NCBI RefSeq assembly: GCF_000801105.2
Contig: NC_079519.1
Span: forward strand, 15,577,828-15,641,827
DNA: 64,000 nt
Source of the DNA: Raphanus sativus
Taxonomy: Eukaryota > Streptophyta > Magnoliopsida > Brassicales > Brassicaceae
Direction: 5' to 3'
The notes under the pieces were generated by a model, which saw only the letters and a program-made list of their open reading frames with translations, searched no databases and was not told the origin of the DNA. Positions 1 to 10,920 of the stretch are shown in pieces. The position numbers were made by a program, and so were the translations under genes. The first letter of the stretch is position 1, and each line of letters starts with the position of its first letter.

Positions 1-814
1 TCCTTTCCAGTTACTGCATCTCATGCTAGTGACACCTTCTTCAAGCTTCTTACCCACAAGAGACCCGATGTCTGGAATAGCCTCCATCAACCAAATTTGA
101 AGTGCATACGAGAATCCATCTATGACATAACTGTTCTGCGTCTTCACTTTATCCCTAGCTGCTATGATGGAAGTAACTAGCGCATCAAAAGAGTGAAGAC
201 CCCACGGATATCTCCTCATCTTCTCGAAATCCATCACCAGCTTGATGTACTTGTGTGGGATGGCAACCCTCTAATCCTTCGCCATTAATAAACCAACGAT
301 CACACACAAATATACCATCCTCAGCCTATCGATACGAGACCACGTATTACAAGCCTTCAGATGCTTCTTCCTGATATCTAGTATGCAATTTTTTTTCTTT
401 TCTCCTCAGCAACTTACTCCAAAACCCTTTGTCATCTTTCCAATTATCAATCTCCAAGTCAGGCTCGTCGTCTATGTATTTCAGACCAGTGATCGCATGG
501 AATTCTTGCATTGCAAATCTGAGAGGCCTCCTAGCAAAGTGGAACCACAACTCATGGCACATTGCGGTCAGAAGCTGTTTACAAACGAAGCTGTGGATCA
601 CTATCCCCGAGTACTTAAGCTTGTGCACATAGATGGCTATAACCTGAGCAAATAGCGGATCACCCAACACGTCATTGTACTCTGCTTCCACATACTTCTC
701 CACCTTCTTAAGTATGGAAGTTCGACAAGTGTTGTTGACCTTCTCAACTTGTGTTTCAGTTCCCTCTCTGAATAGGCATTTAGGCAACTGATCCATCGTC
801 ATACCCGTGAACAA
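1..814 (-). pseudogene. DUF1985-domain pseudogene, runs off the left edge
   Basis: On the minus strand an ATG at 814 opens a 155-codon frame containing a stretch typical of DUF1985 (residues about 95-115, LRFAMQEFHAITGLKY). The frame stops at 347-349, but the same protein resumes in another frame down to base 1 (for example IPHKYIKLVMDFEKMRRYPW and SYALQIWLMEAIPDIGS), with one further in-frame stop near 273. So one frameshift and one nonsense change break it. In Brassicaceae DUF1985 is found mostly in proteins carried by Mutator-like elements, often fused to a Ulp1-type SUMO protease; the protease part would lie left of base 1 and is not visible. The cellular role of the domain is unknown. 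Family assignment is from remembered motifs; the breaks are seen directly. Confidence 0.7.
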
Positions 815-1790
815 TTAAACAAATACAATCAACAACACAAACAAAAAACATGTTTGCAACTTTACTAGCTAGCCGATCAAAAACATCAAAATGATTTAAA
901 CTATGATAACATAGACACCTAAATGAGTAACACAAACTATGTCAACTAAAATCTATACTTACGAAGCGCAAACTATGATAAAGAAAGACTGAAATTTTTT
1001 AAAAGAAAGACATGAGAAACAAGTCACAAGTTCTTATACAAACCTGAAAAGCTCGAGGTGTATGAGAACAATGTAAAAAGAAACAAATACAATCACCACA
1101 ATCAATATTCATGCTACTTTTATTCATAAAACAATCGTCCAAATACAGACATTCTAGTGAAAACAAATTCCAACAAAATCACCTAAGCCATACACTCAAT
1201 GAAACCACATACTTTTACAAGCTTTATAGATGTCAAAACCCAATCAAATAACTAACAAAGTTGCCTCAATGTCACGAGTGAAACCTACAGTTCGAAGAGA
1301 TCGGTTGCGACAAACCAAAATTCAAAAAAGTATGTGACTTTGAGTAGATACAATCCTAAATCATTCACAGAAACTAAAATCAATACTTATCACAGTCAAG
1401 CTATGATTACAAAAGACTCAAGTAAAAGATACAAAGACATGCAAAAAAATCAAAAACAAACCTCAATGTCTTGATTGATTGACTTGAAACTGGAAATGAG
1501 AGAGTACATTCACAGAGCGGCGAGGCACGAGCTTCAGTTATTGGTGAGGTACGACTTCAGTTGCTTTCGGCGAAGTGAATCGGCGAATGAGACTGCGATT
1601 AGGAAGACGAAGAACACCGGCGGAGTCTTAGAGGGCAAAAGGAACAGCGGCGACCGAGAGCTTTGACAACCCGATGACTAAGGAGGAACACCGTCGACGG
1701 CGAGCTCTTGAAATCGTCTTCTCCTCTATCGCCTAAGGAGAAGATGAAATTAGGGTTCTAAACAAATCGATTATCCCATTTTCCCTATTT
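815..1790. other. Gene-less flank upstream of the DUF1985 pseudogene
   Basis: AT-rich sequence without a convincing gene. A GC-richer patch at about 1500-1740 holds a 63-codon plus-strand frame that I do not consider coding. It could be the 5' untranslated or terminal part of the element carrying the DUF1985 gene, but I could not recognise a terminal inverted repeat. Confidence 0.4.
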
Positions 1791-1795
1791 ACTAT

Positions 1796-1907
1796 CTCTC
1801 TTTCTTTTTTTTTGCCTTTTTACTTTTTTTTTTTACTTTTTTTACTTATAACCTTCTTTTTTTTACGTTTTTACTTTTTTACCTTTTTTATTTTTTTTAC
1901 TTTTTTA
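1796..1907. repeat. T-rich low-complexity tract
   Basis: About 110 bases made almost only of T runs broken by single A, C or G bases (units like TTTTTTACTTTTTT). It separates the GC-richer patch from AT-rich sequence that carries no gene up to 2110. Confidence 0.8.
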
Positions 1908-2110
1908 AATAAAAAAATACAAAAAAACATTTTAAACTTAGATTAGGGGCTTAATTGGGTTTAATAAAAATATTATGTTAAGTGGACAACTTCTTGTTCA
2001 TATTATGGTATATGGACAATCTACTATTCCTTTTAATGTACTTTCCCAATTTTCCCAAAAAACTATCATGGTATCACAAACTGTATTAAATTGTAAAATA
2101 AATTCATAAG

Positions 2111-2838
2111 AGAAACTCTTAGGTTCACCCATAGAGTGAACATTTAGGTTCACCCAATCAATAATATTTCGTTATTTCATATTTAGTATCTTTAAAAAAA
2201 GAAATAAAATATTGTCAAGTTATATTCTATTTTTAAACTAAAAAATAAAAACAATAAAGAATAATATTAATTGCAAACAAAACACATTTAAAAAAAAATA
2301 TTTTTAATACCATCAACGAAACACTAAACCCTAAGCTTTAAATCTTAAATCATAAACTCTTGGATAAATCCTAAACTTTTGGTAAATCCCAAACACTTGG
2401 ATAAATTCTAAATCCTAGGGTTTAATATTTATCTACGGGTTTAGAATTTATCCAAGGTTTAGGGTTTAGTATTTAGGGTTTAGTATTTAGGGTTTAGGGT
2501 TTAGTATTTAGTATTTAGGATTTAGGGTTTAGTGTTTTGCTGACTGTGTTAAATTTTTTTTTTTAAAATCCAAAGATTGAGGATTTATCCAAGGGTTTAT
2601 GGTTTACCAAGGATTTAGGGTTTATGATTTAGGGTTTAGTGTTTTCCTGATGGTATTTTAAATATAAAACTTTTTTTTACGACTACTATTGTTTTCTATT
2701 TATTTTTTATTTTAAAAACATAATAAATTTTTATTTTAAAAACATAATAAAATTTGACAATATTTCGTTTTCTTTTTTAAAAGATATTGAATATAAAATA
2801 ACGAAATCCTATTGGTTAGATGAACCCAAGTATTTTTC
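2111..2838. mobile_element. Inverted-repeat (MITE-like) element with telomere-like interior
   Basis: The two ends are long imperfect inverted repeats. The left arm (about 2120-2215, with GGTTCACCCAATCA and AATATTTCGTTAT) matches the reverse complement of the right arm (about 2745-2832, with AACGAAATCCTATTGGTT and GATGAACCC). The direct hexamer TCATAA lies just outside both ends (2104-2109 and 2841-2846) and may be a target duplication. Between the arms, 2330-2640 holds degenerate copies of the plant telomere motif (CCCTAAA on the left, TTTAGGG on the right), making the whole element foldable. There is no open frame, so it would be non-autonomous. I did not identify the superfamily. Confidence 0.6.
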
Positions 2839-2846
2839 AACTCATA

Positions 2847-3784
2847 AAGTGTTTTTTGAATGTAATTTTTCTTATTTAAATGTTATTGCGTAGCTGCGGT
2901 AGCCTTTTCTTAGCTGGATGCAGTGTATTATCATTGGAAAAGAATTAGAATAAATGGGGTTAATTGACGAAAAATGTTAATGGGTTCGGTAGGATGGGGT
3001 CACCTTTACTCACCCCTTTTTATCTTTTCGGTAACAAATGCAATAGACATGGAGGAAAGGTGCCCACTCCACATGATTTATAATCTTATATGATGGACCA
3101 TGAGTAGGACCACTTGCATTACATTACTCGCAGTATTATATCCTTATTGTTATTCTTACGGTGTGCATTCAAACAAACCAATATATATATACAAAACTTT
3201 TTTTTATCTTTTGTTCTAAAACGTTAGCGCCTAATTTATTAGGCGTCCGCTTAAACATTTGACGAAGGTTAACTGTTATTTTGACCAAATCGGTAAGATT
3301 AATTGGAAACCCGATTAATTGTATAAAAACATGTTTAATTGTTTACATAACTGACTATCGTCTGGAATATACGTAATAACCCCTACTTCTCTGACAGTAG
3401 CAGGGATGGCAATTTTCAAATCTCCATTCTTCTGACGATGGACTCCATCTTCAGCGATCTCGACGTTCCTCTCATCACCAAAATGAAGACTACTATACAC
3501 TTCTTGTGGTTTCGTGATCCATCCGATGTTCAGCTTCCATCCATCCTTGCGTTCTCGACAAGTAACAGCTCTTATTGCTGTCTGATTGATTTTTCCTTTG
3601 AAAAATCGATTTCTTCGGTTAGCATGTTCCTTGACGTTTTGATCAGTTGTTCTCTGACGATCTTTGTGCGACCATAAAGTGGATGTACATAAACACCCAC
3701 GTCGCAGCTCTCACCCACGCCATAGATTATGTTTCGGTGTTGCAGTATGGTTTGATGTGATTTGCATCACGCCCTTCATACCAT
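2847..3784. other. Region without a recognisable gene
   Basis: AT-rich to mixed sequence. A plus frame at 3438-3677 and a minus frame at 3315-3500 overlap each other; neither shows a domain I recognise. The stretch GCGCCTAATTTATTAGGCG near 3230 is a short palindrome of a kind common in decayed Brassicaceae transposons. Confidence 0.35.
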
Positions 3785-4560
3785 CGTATGGGGTTTATGG
3801 TTCGTGCTAACTCTGCCCATATGGCATACATCAAGGGAAAATGCATATTGTATGAGGATGCTGATAGCCCTACTAATTTGACTGATCAAGATAATTCTCA
3901 GGTTATTAAAGAGCATCGTATATCGTTGATTTGGGAAGGTTCTCGTGCCAAAGAAACAAAACGTTGAAAAATTGCTTCAGATGATGCCATGACGGTGTGG
4001 ACTTCAAGACCGTATAAAATCCAATGATTTGGGAAACGAGAAGTTCTTATTCAACGTTACTTCAGACGAAGATCTCAAATATGTCTTACGTCAAGGCCCT
4101 TTTCATTACAACTTATGTATGTTTGTGTTGGTGTGATAGGAGCCCATTGTCCATGATGTTTACCCTTGAATTATCCCTTTTTGGGTTCAGTTATTTGGCA
4201 ATCATCTCCATCTATGGACCATCAAGAATCTGAAGAGAATTGGAGCTCGCTTGGGTCATGTTTATACTATTGAACTTACAAAGGGTAGAATGCTAATTGA
4301 TGTAGACTCTAGGCGACCATTGAAATTCAAGCGTTAGATGGAGTCTCTTAAACGGGATGAGGTGACCATAGAGATCAAGTATGAGATGTTATTTAAACAC
4401 TACTCTACTTGCGGTCTAATGACACATGAGAAAGGCCTTTGTCTTACTCTTGATAACGGCAATCAATCAAAAACAGAGAGAGGTGGTGTGTTTGCGTGTG
4501 TGCAGCTACCTCCTGCTCAGGATGCTTGTCTGTATACGTTGGAGAATTGGTAGTTCCTAC
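3785..4560 (+). pseudogene. LINE-type ORF1 remnant: DUF4283 plus CCHC zinc knuckle
   Basis: Conceptual plus-strand translation, joined across frames, resembles the DUF4283 nucleic-acid-binding domain found at the start of plant LINE ORF1 proteins. About 4060-4130 reads like the DLKYVLRQGPFHYN signature, 4160-4290 continues with PFWVQLFGNHLHLWTIKNL and ARLGHVYTIELTKGRMLIDV, and 4395-4440 reads YSTCGLMTHEKGLC, the zinc-knuckle region after DUF4283. At least one frame change and several stops (TGA TAG at 4133-4138, TAG near 4336) show it is dead. No endonuclease or reverse transcriptase follows, because an Athila fragment begins near 4676. LINE ORF1 binds the element RNA. Confidence 0.7.
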
Positions 4561-4675
4561 TACCCTATGAGTGATGCCACAAGAAGACTCATTGCAACAC
4601 AGTCCAGAGATTAAGGAGATGCTTGTTACCCAGCAAACACCTGCTTTCACCAACACTAAGTCATTCAACCTCCAT

Positions 4676-5905
4676 AGTCAAGCTAAATGACTATAACAAA
4701 GCACTAAGTGGGAGGCAATCTATTTAGGTAATTTTACTTAGTTTTATTCACTACTAGTATTTATTTTCGTATTTATTTTTATGAAGGTTTAAAAAAAAGG
4801 ATCCGAGTAGACGTTTGTCATCGCTATCGACCGATGCGACTTGGTCGACATCGATCGACAACACCACACAGCCATCGATCAACGTACACTTAACTACATC
4901 GATCGATTTGGTATCGGTCAGGTATAACGTTCTAACTTGTTAAATTCAGTACTTATGCTTTATGTTTTTTTAGAACTGTGACTGTTTTACACTCGGAATA
5001 GTGTAATTTAATTCGGGGGGATTACTAATGGTTATCTACTGTTATGAGTCTTATTTAAAATGTTTTCAAAAAAATTGTATTGTCAAGAAGGGAACAATTA
5101 TCTAATTTTGATTTATTACTTGTCATCTAACCACTCTTTAAACCAGTCTTAGATTTACTAATTGCAGAAGTACTAGAGATACTAAAGTGGATCAACCTGT
5201 TAACTATGTTTGCACTTACTGAGAGTGTTTAAAGGAACCAAAGCTGACCTCAAACCTAATATTGACTTGACTTGCTTCTCTTGGGGCCTGGTATTCATAG
5301 GATCGGAATCCTCCTACAAGTCTGGAAGGTAAAAATCTGTGTGTTTCTGGTTTCCTTCTTCTCTCTCTTCGGCAATAGTTTCTTGAGAGGCATAGTGATA
5401 GGTAAATTACCTGCGATCCCATTATTCTAAATCTCAGGAATGACCACACAGTGTGAAAACGAGGGATAGGTAAATGACATGTGACCCCATTATTCGTTAC
5501 ACTTTGTCAAAAATGTATGAGTTACAAATGCAACAATGTCAATGATATGAAATAGATAGCTTGTGTTAGCATCGAAGTTCATTGAAATTGAAACTAAAAA
5601 GAGATTCAGAGAAGAGAGAAGAGGGGAGAAAGAGATCAGAGAAGACTGCATGTGTGTTCAGAAACTTGTTTGAGTTGAGTCCATGTGTCATTTGATCGAT
5701 ATTCCCAAGGTAAAGCATACACTTTTATTTTATGCAAGAAATGAAGTTAAGTAGAGGGGATTGTCAGACATGATTAGTTGAGTTGTTGACTAGGTGAACT
5801 TGGTTTCTATACTAGGATATTGTATAATGTGCTTTTGAAGTTAGGATGTTTATGACTTGGCTTGCACTACTAAGGATATTGTATAATGTGCTTTTGAAGT
5901 TAGGA
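4676..5905 (+). mobile_element. Athila-type retrotransposon fragment, 3' internal region
   Basis: Begins with AGCTAAATGACTATAACAAA and GTGGGAGGCAA, a segment I associate with the end of the Athila coding region, then several ATCGATCGAC motifs (4830-4910). From about 5215 to 5848 it is a diverged reverse-complement match to 43200-43830, the internal 3' region just inside the 3' LTR of another Athila in this window. No LTR is present at either end. The fragment ends at the junction with a minus-strand retrotransposon near 5906. It carries no intact frame. Confidence 0.65.
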
Positions 5906-6193
5906 TATTGTGGATGTTCTCTTCTTATGGATCTGGCTGATGTCCTTGAGGGCTTTCATCATTCCCTTCTCAAAGTTGTCACAGATCTCTTGGACATCAA
6001 ACTGAAAGGATCGCCTCTTTGGATCAGCCACATCTCTAGATGGTCTATACTGCTCTCCACATCTTTGGCTTGGCTTTTCCTGCACACTAACAAACTCATC
6101 AAAATTATTTAAATAGTATTTAAATGGAGTTTGAGAGATAGAATGTCGTGTGGGCTTCTCCTTGCTACTTCTCTTTTGAAGACCAAACATCAT
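5900..6193 (-). pseudogene. Truncated gag-like frame
   Basis: A 97-codon frame rich in charged residues, with the stretch PFKYYLNNFDEFVSVQEKPS at residues about 23-42. It lies about 480 bases downstream of the primer-binding site in the same direction, the position expected of gag. Gag forms the particle that packages the element RNA. No zinc knuckle or protease is left. The family is not recognised with certainty; the call rests mainly on position. The end of the frame lies within the repeated junction segment at 5867-5907. Confidence 0.4.
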
Positions 6194-6676
6194 AACCTGA
6201 AATTCTCAACACAAAAGTTAGTAGATAAAAATTCTCACTCTCTCAAGTGTTTGATCTCACCCACTCAAGTGTTTCTCTCGATTTTGAAGTGTTCACTCAC
6301 AAGCTTTTTACTCAAAGTTCTAAGAGAATAGACCAAGAGATCCCAATGGGCAAACCCAAGCAAGATCAAAGTGTTTAAGATAGAAAGATAAGAGATTTTT
6401 GGTTTGAAATCCGTTTTAACCACCTCAAAGGCCGGATTTCTCCTCGGCCAGCAGGCTTTCAAGCAATCCACAAAACAAACTTTGAAATCTTTGGGAAACT
6501 TTGAAATCTTTTTTTTTTGATCGGATCTGTTTTTTTTTGTTTCTTTTCTTTTTTTCTTTTTTTTTATATAGAAAGTGGAAGGTAATGAGGGGCCCGGATT
6601 TAAGAAAGGTAGAAAAAGAAGTGTTTAAGAAATGGAAGATGAGAAAATATGGATTGAAATAGATTTACCGGAAGAG

Positions 6677-6690
6677 TGGCTTTGATACCA
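6677..6690 (-). promoter_or_regulatory. Primer-binding site (initiator Met tRNA)
   Basis: On the minus strand TGGTATCAAAGCCA, one base different from the usual plant site TGGTATCAGAGCCA, two bases inside the LTR end at 6693. It primes first-strand synthesis from initiator methionine tRNA. Confidence 0.75.
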
Positions 6691-6692
6691 AA

Positions 6693-7418
6693 TGATAGAC
6701 TCGAAGAAAGGCACTCGTCCGGTAAAGTTGATATAGACTCTGATCCGGAAGGATAGAGAACTGGTGGGATGAATGGTGACACAATGAGATGCGGAAAGGC
6801 CCAATAATACTACCAGACTTCGATCATTGCCGGATGTGACGCACCGGTCCAACAAAAGAAGGATCGAGACTTGGAGATAACCTCACCAAGAAACTTAAGA
6901 AATGTTCTAAGCAAAGAACAAAGAGAAAAACTCATAAAAGGGGAAAACAATCTGATTTTTATTTCATTGCAGAGATTACATATTTATAAGGTTTGTAGTC
7001 AAAGAGAAATAAAAAGAAAATGCGGAAAACAATACATAGAAAAAGACAACAATTGACTAGAAAAATATTAATGAGTCAATTGTGCAGAAAATGATGGAAG
7101 ACCAGTCAAAGTGGCGAATTTGAGACATTCTTGGTCAAGGGTGCGGACTCTAATGTAGACTGGTCATAATTCGTCCAAGCGTCCAGGTGCATCCATGATG
7201 ATCGGGACCATGGCAGTAAGGAGAAGGACGCATGCGGGCTGGTCGGGCTGGTTGGCCGGGTGATCTTCATGAACGGAATGAGCTGATGGGTTGGCACGGT
7301 CTGTAGATTCAGTACGATGTGAAGGTAAAACCTCGGTTTAGTTAGCTGGTAAACAAGAACGCCACCTTGGGCCGTGTCCATGAACCAAAAAATTCGGTGC
7401 TCGATTTTGGTTCTATCA
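6693..7418 (-). repeat. LTR of the truncated minus-strand element (726 bp)
   Basis: Bounded by TGATAG at 6693 and CTATCA at 7413-7418, a perfect 6-bp inverted end pair, and placed correctly next to the primer-binding site. The other LTR is missing. Confidence 0.7.
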
Positions 7419-7770
7419 AAAAGTGATCGCAGCGATATCTTATTTATTTCCCAGCCTATTTTAGTTCATCTTGATAGCTTGTTTTTCAATCGGCAGAAAT
7501 GGTCGCAGCAACTGAGTATCAAACAGAGCCTAGATAGATATTGATATTTTTATTTTGGAAATATACAAAATTAATTTGTATGTATAAATCTAAAACGACA
7601 ATTAAAATAAAACTGAGATAATAATAGTTAACAAAAACAAGATTATATTTGTATTTCAAACACAACACAACTCTTGCCCTTCTCTTACAATAATTTTCTT
7701 GGTGGAAACATTGTTCGATTATTTTCATTACAATGAAGAGATCAAACACGCTGATATATGATAATGAGCT
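7419..7770. other. 3' flank of the LRR gene
   Basis: AT-rich sequence downstream of the minus-strand LRR gene and outside the retrotransposon. No other gene is seen. It should contain the 3' untranslated region and polyadenylation signal of the LRR gene; I could not pin these down. Confidence 0.4.
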
Positions 7771-8946
7771 TCAAGGTGAGGGGGCCACCATGGGCTTAAA
7801 AGCACTAGAGGAGGAAGAAGATATGTGAGAATACCCACAAGGAAGAAAACTATGAAACCATGCGTGAGGACAGTAGTACTTAGGTTTGACAAAGAACTCC
7901 GCACATTCTTCAAGAGATCTTTGTCCTGGGAAGAAAGGAATACAGTTATTCCTAACGTTAAGAACACCTCTTTCAACCAAAATCTTACACCAAGGCCCCA
8001 CGTGTGTGAAATAGTTATCAGACAAAGATAAGTTGACAAGATTATCCCGGAGGAGCATGCACACTGCCTCTGGGATTGCCCCAAACAAGAGATTCCCAGC
8101 AAAGTTGAGCTGCTCCACATTCTCTAGACACGTAAGTGAAAGGGGTAAAGGACCCGTGAGCTTGTTTCCACCAATATCAATAACTGATGCTCCCTTGAGT
8201 AATCCGATTTCGTAAGGGATACAACCCGTAAAGTCGTTATTCAAGAAGAGCACCTCTGTTAACATTGTCATAGATCTTAGGATGCTTCTCGGGAGTGGAC
8301 CGGTGAACTTATTTTCTGCTAAAGTTAAAAAAAGGAGGTGACTATCGCCAGGTATCTCGGGGAGGCTCGCAGTAAAGGTGTTGTCATTAATGAAGAGAAC
8401 GTCGAGGTTCTGACCAAAGATTTGTGGTGGGATTGAACCGGAGAAAGAGTTGAAACGGATGTCAAGAAATGTCAAACCGCGCATGCCAACTACCGCGGTC
8501 GGAAACTGACCGGTGAATTTATTGTTGCTGATGTCGAGTTCATAGAGATACTTGAGATTAACGATCTTTGAAGGGATGGTACCACCAAAGTTGTTTGAAT
8601 TTACATGAAACAGAGCTAAATCTGGGAGTTGATCGATGAATCCTTCAATGGAGGGAGCAAATAGCTGGAAACCATTGAAATCGATGGAAGCGACAGTGAC
8701 TGCTGTTTTGTTGTCCGGAGGATTGTCACAGTGGAAGCCTCTGTAACTGCAAATGTCTGAACCTATCCATGTCTGTGTTACCTTAAACGGGTCGAGAGTT
8801 ATGAGTGACTTGAATCCCTGGATCACTGGGTACACCACTTCAAGCCTTTTGTCAAGAAAAGTGAGTCTCTCTTCTTCCCTGCTTCTTGTCTCTTGTAAAC
8901 CAATGACGCTAAATAGGAACATAGCCAAAAGAAATGGATTCTTCAT
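7771..8946 (-). CDS. Secreted leucine-rich-repeat protein (At4g06744-like)
   Basis: An uninterrupted single-exon frame of 391 codons. Residues 1-22 are a signal peptide (hydrophobic [12 protein letters not shown]). Residues about 25-100 form a plant LRR N-cap with a Cys pair (C66, C73) around [14 protein letters not shown]. Residues about 105-320 carry eight or nine LRRs of the LxxLxLxxNxFxGxIP type (for example [13 protein letters not shown] and [14 protein letters not shown]). A Cys-rich C-cap follows (C320, C335, C348, C359, C370), then a short Ser-rich tail with no membrane helix and no extensin repeats. The architecture is that of the LRR half of LRX/PEX-like cell-wall proteins, closest in memory to Arabidopsis At4g06744. 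The expected role is binding a peptide or wall component outside the cell; the ligand is unknown. I chose the ATG at 8946 because it gives the signal peptide. It is the only intact host-type gene here. Confidence 0.88.
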   Translation of the reverse strand: MKNPFLLAMFLFSVIGLQETRSREEERLTFLDKRLEVVYPVIQGFKSLITLDPFKVTQTWIGSDICSYRGFHCDNPPDNKTAVTVASIDFNGFQLFAPSIEGFIDQLPDLALFHVNSNNFGGTIPSKIVNLKYLYELDISNNKFTGQFPTAVVGMRGLTFLDIRFNSFSGSIPPQIFGQNLDVLFINDNTFTASLPEIPGDSHLLFLTLAENKFTGPLPRSILRSMTMLTEVLFLNNDFTGCIPYEIGLLKGASVIDIGGNKLTGPLPLSLTCLENVEQLNFAGNLLFGAIPEAVCMLLRDNLVNLSLSDNYFTHVGPWCKILVERGVLNVRNNCIPFFPGQRSLEECAEFFVKPKYYCPHAWFHSFLPCGYSHISSSSSSAFKPMVAPSP

Positions 8947-9037
8947 CTTTGCAGCAGAAGGATATGTGTTAGAAATGAAAGAGATGACTCAAACAAATTT
9001 CTTCGACAATAGTCTTAGTTTTTATTCTGGGATCATG

Positions 9038-9046
9038 TTTATAAAT
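9038..9046 (-). promoter_or_regulatory. Probable TATA box of the LRR gene
   Basis: On the minus strand TTTATAAAC lies 92 bases upstream of the LRR start codon, leaving room for a leader of about 60 bases. Position and sequence fit; there is no other support. Confidence 0.4.
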
Positions 9047-9059
9047 TTCTCGTAACATG

Positions 9060-9375
9060 TTTAAACTATCATAGTGTATTATTTTGTATTGTAGGGTGAC
9101 TAGACGTTTGCATTCAGTGACCGTGATACTATTTTAAAGTAATTTAATTATTATTAGATTGGACCGGATAACCAGAGGTGAATCCACTCGAAGAGGTGTG
9201 GAGTCAGTTACCACCACATGGGAGTTCAACAATTCTCTCATGATCCTATTTCTATTTAATTTTATTTTTTATTTAAATTTAAATTAAAAGTACGTAAAAT
9301 AGCCAAAAAACCTATGAATTTCAAAATACTTACTGACCCATGCCATTCCTATCCTATCCAGAATTCGACCCATAA
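9060..9375. other. Region without a gene upstream of the LRR gene
   Basis: AT-rich. The stretch around 9170-9230 (GGTGAATCCACTCG, GTGTGGAGTCAGTT) looks like decayed transposon sequence but I cannot name a family. Confidence 0.3.
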
Positions 9376-9379
9376 TCCG

Positions 9380-9985
9380 ACCCATAATAGAACTGTAATA
9401 GAACTGTAATATGTAAAACTTGTATCACTCGTACATCTAGTACTTATCTATTTAGTAATACTTTACAACTGTTAATAAAAATTAGTATTACTTGTACAAC
9501 TGTTATATGTATTACTCGTACAACTACGACATATTTAAATTTAACTATACTATGTAAAACTTGTATCACTCGTCCAACTACTATTTATCAAGCTAATATT
9601 AGTTGTACAACTGGTGTATAGTATAACTTGTAAAATTGTGCTATGTATTACTTATATAACTACTTGTAGAACATAGGTAAGTAGTATAACTTGTGTTACT
9701 CTTACAACTAACACTTATGTTTTCAGTATAACTTGTATTACAAGTACAACTATTTTCAGTTTTCAATTGTATTAGATTTTCTATGTATTACTTGTATAAC
9801 TCGTACAACTAAAACAGATTTAAGTATGCAACTTGTAATACTAGTACAAATTTCTATAACTGTAATAGAGCTTGTGTATTACTAGTATTACTAGTATAAC
9901 TCGTATTTGTATAACTTGTGTTACTCGTACAACTAGCACTTGTGTAACCAGTATAACTAGTTTTACCAGTATAATGTTTTTTTTA
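9380..9985 (+). repeat. Degenerate short-unit repeat (TTGTATAACTCGTACAAC type)
   Basis: About 600 bases in which variants of ACTTGTAT, ACTCGTACAACT and ACTAGTAT follow one another with no strict period. Related motifs in the opposite sense (AGTTGTACGAG, AGTTGTACTAGTTG) recur at 10420-10520, 10845-10945 and 12050-12135. Frames through it give a Thr/Ser/Ile/Cys-rich product, which reads as an artefact of the repeat. Confidence 0.65.
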
Positions 9986-10408
9986 TTCAGGGTGAGGAGA
10001 TGGCTGGAGGAGCAATCAAACCACACAGATTTTACTTCCAACCGGGCGAGTATGGGAAGCCTTGTAAGCTCTTCTCAAGGTGTCATCAAAAGCATTTCAT
10101 CCACAGTTCAAACATATTTTCCATATGGAGTACTCGTCAAGGAGAAAGGTCATGTGATTGTGGATGTTGTTGCTTCACATCATACAAGTCGACAAGAAGA
10201 GACGGGCTTGGTTTTAGATGTTGGTGTTGCTTTTGTGTAACAATAAGATTTGTGTTGATGTTGTGAAACTTAAGACTTGGTGTTGCTTTTTTCAAACTTA
10301 GAACTTGTGTGTTTATGATTTAGTAGTGAACTTGTATTTGTCATATTTTGGTTGAACTGGATAGGTTTTTCGTATAACTAATACTATCAAGTAAACTATG
10401 GCAAAACC

Positions 10409-10907
10409 TAATACATAGTTGTACGAGAATTTGAGTTGTACAAGTTTGTTCATAGTTGTATTTTGGTAGAGAATTTGAATTGTGTAGTTGTAAAACATTA
10501 AAAATATATATACCTCAGTTGTACAACCTTTGAATTCTTAAATGCATAGAACCACATACAAAGGAATCATTAGTTTTGCTAAAATATATTATGTGTAAGT
10601 TTTCCAAAAATATAGCGAACAAACTAGTAAACCAACCTTTAAAGTATAAGGTAGATCAAGGAAACTTATGTAATTGTCTAATAATTGCAATTTTGTTTTG
10701 GAAAAACTTCAAATAATTAGGATGGACCACTCTAAGGACATTCCAACTTGTATAGTCTGTTGTTATTTAATTATAGAAAGCCAAATGGAATTTTAAAATG
10801 TTATATTTGAAGAAGTTTTACCAGTATTTCATTCCTCGTGTATATAATGTAGTTGTACTAGTTGTCATAGTATTACACCATATAGTTATACTAGTGTACC
10901 AGTATTT
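10409..10907 (+). repeat. 512-bp direct duplication, first copy
   Basis: Starts at TAATACATAGTT. The same sequence restarts at 10921, giving an offset of 512 bases. The copies differ by scattered substitutions and small indels (for example GCGAACAAA versus GTGAACAAA). Non-coding. Confidence 0.75.
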
Positions 10908-10920
10908 TAGTTGTACAATC

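Larger units (their letters stand above)
5906..7418 (-). mobile_element. Truncated LTR retrotransposon (LTR, primer site, gag remnant)
   Basis: Reading on the minus strand: an LTR (7418 to 6693), a methionine-initiator tRNA primer-binding site two bases later, an untranslated leader, then a gag-like frame (6193 to 5900) that is cut off at the junction with the Athila fragment. There is no pol gene and no second LTR. The LTR ends are TGATAG/CTATCA. AAAAG (7419-7423) would be one target duplication; its partner is lost with the 3' half. Superfamily cannot be decided from what remains. Confidence 0.65.

Noticed and set aside
1475..1666. 63-codon plus-strand frame
   Set aside because: No domain, no support from surroundings, and composition explained by a GC-richer patch.
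7728..8120. 130-codon minus-strand frame overlapping the LRR gene
   Set aside because: Shadow of the LRR coding sequence in another frame.
9872..10266. Plus-strand frames giving a Thr/Cys/Ile-rich protein
   Set aside because: The composition comes from the degenerate repeat; no domain is seen.
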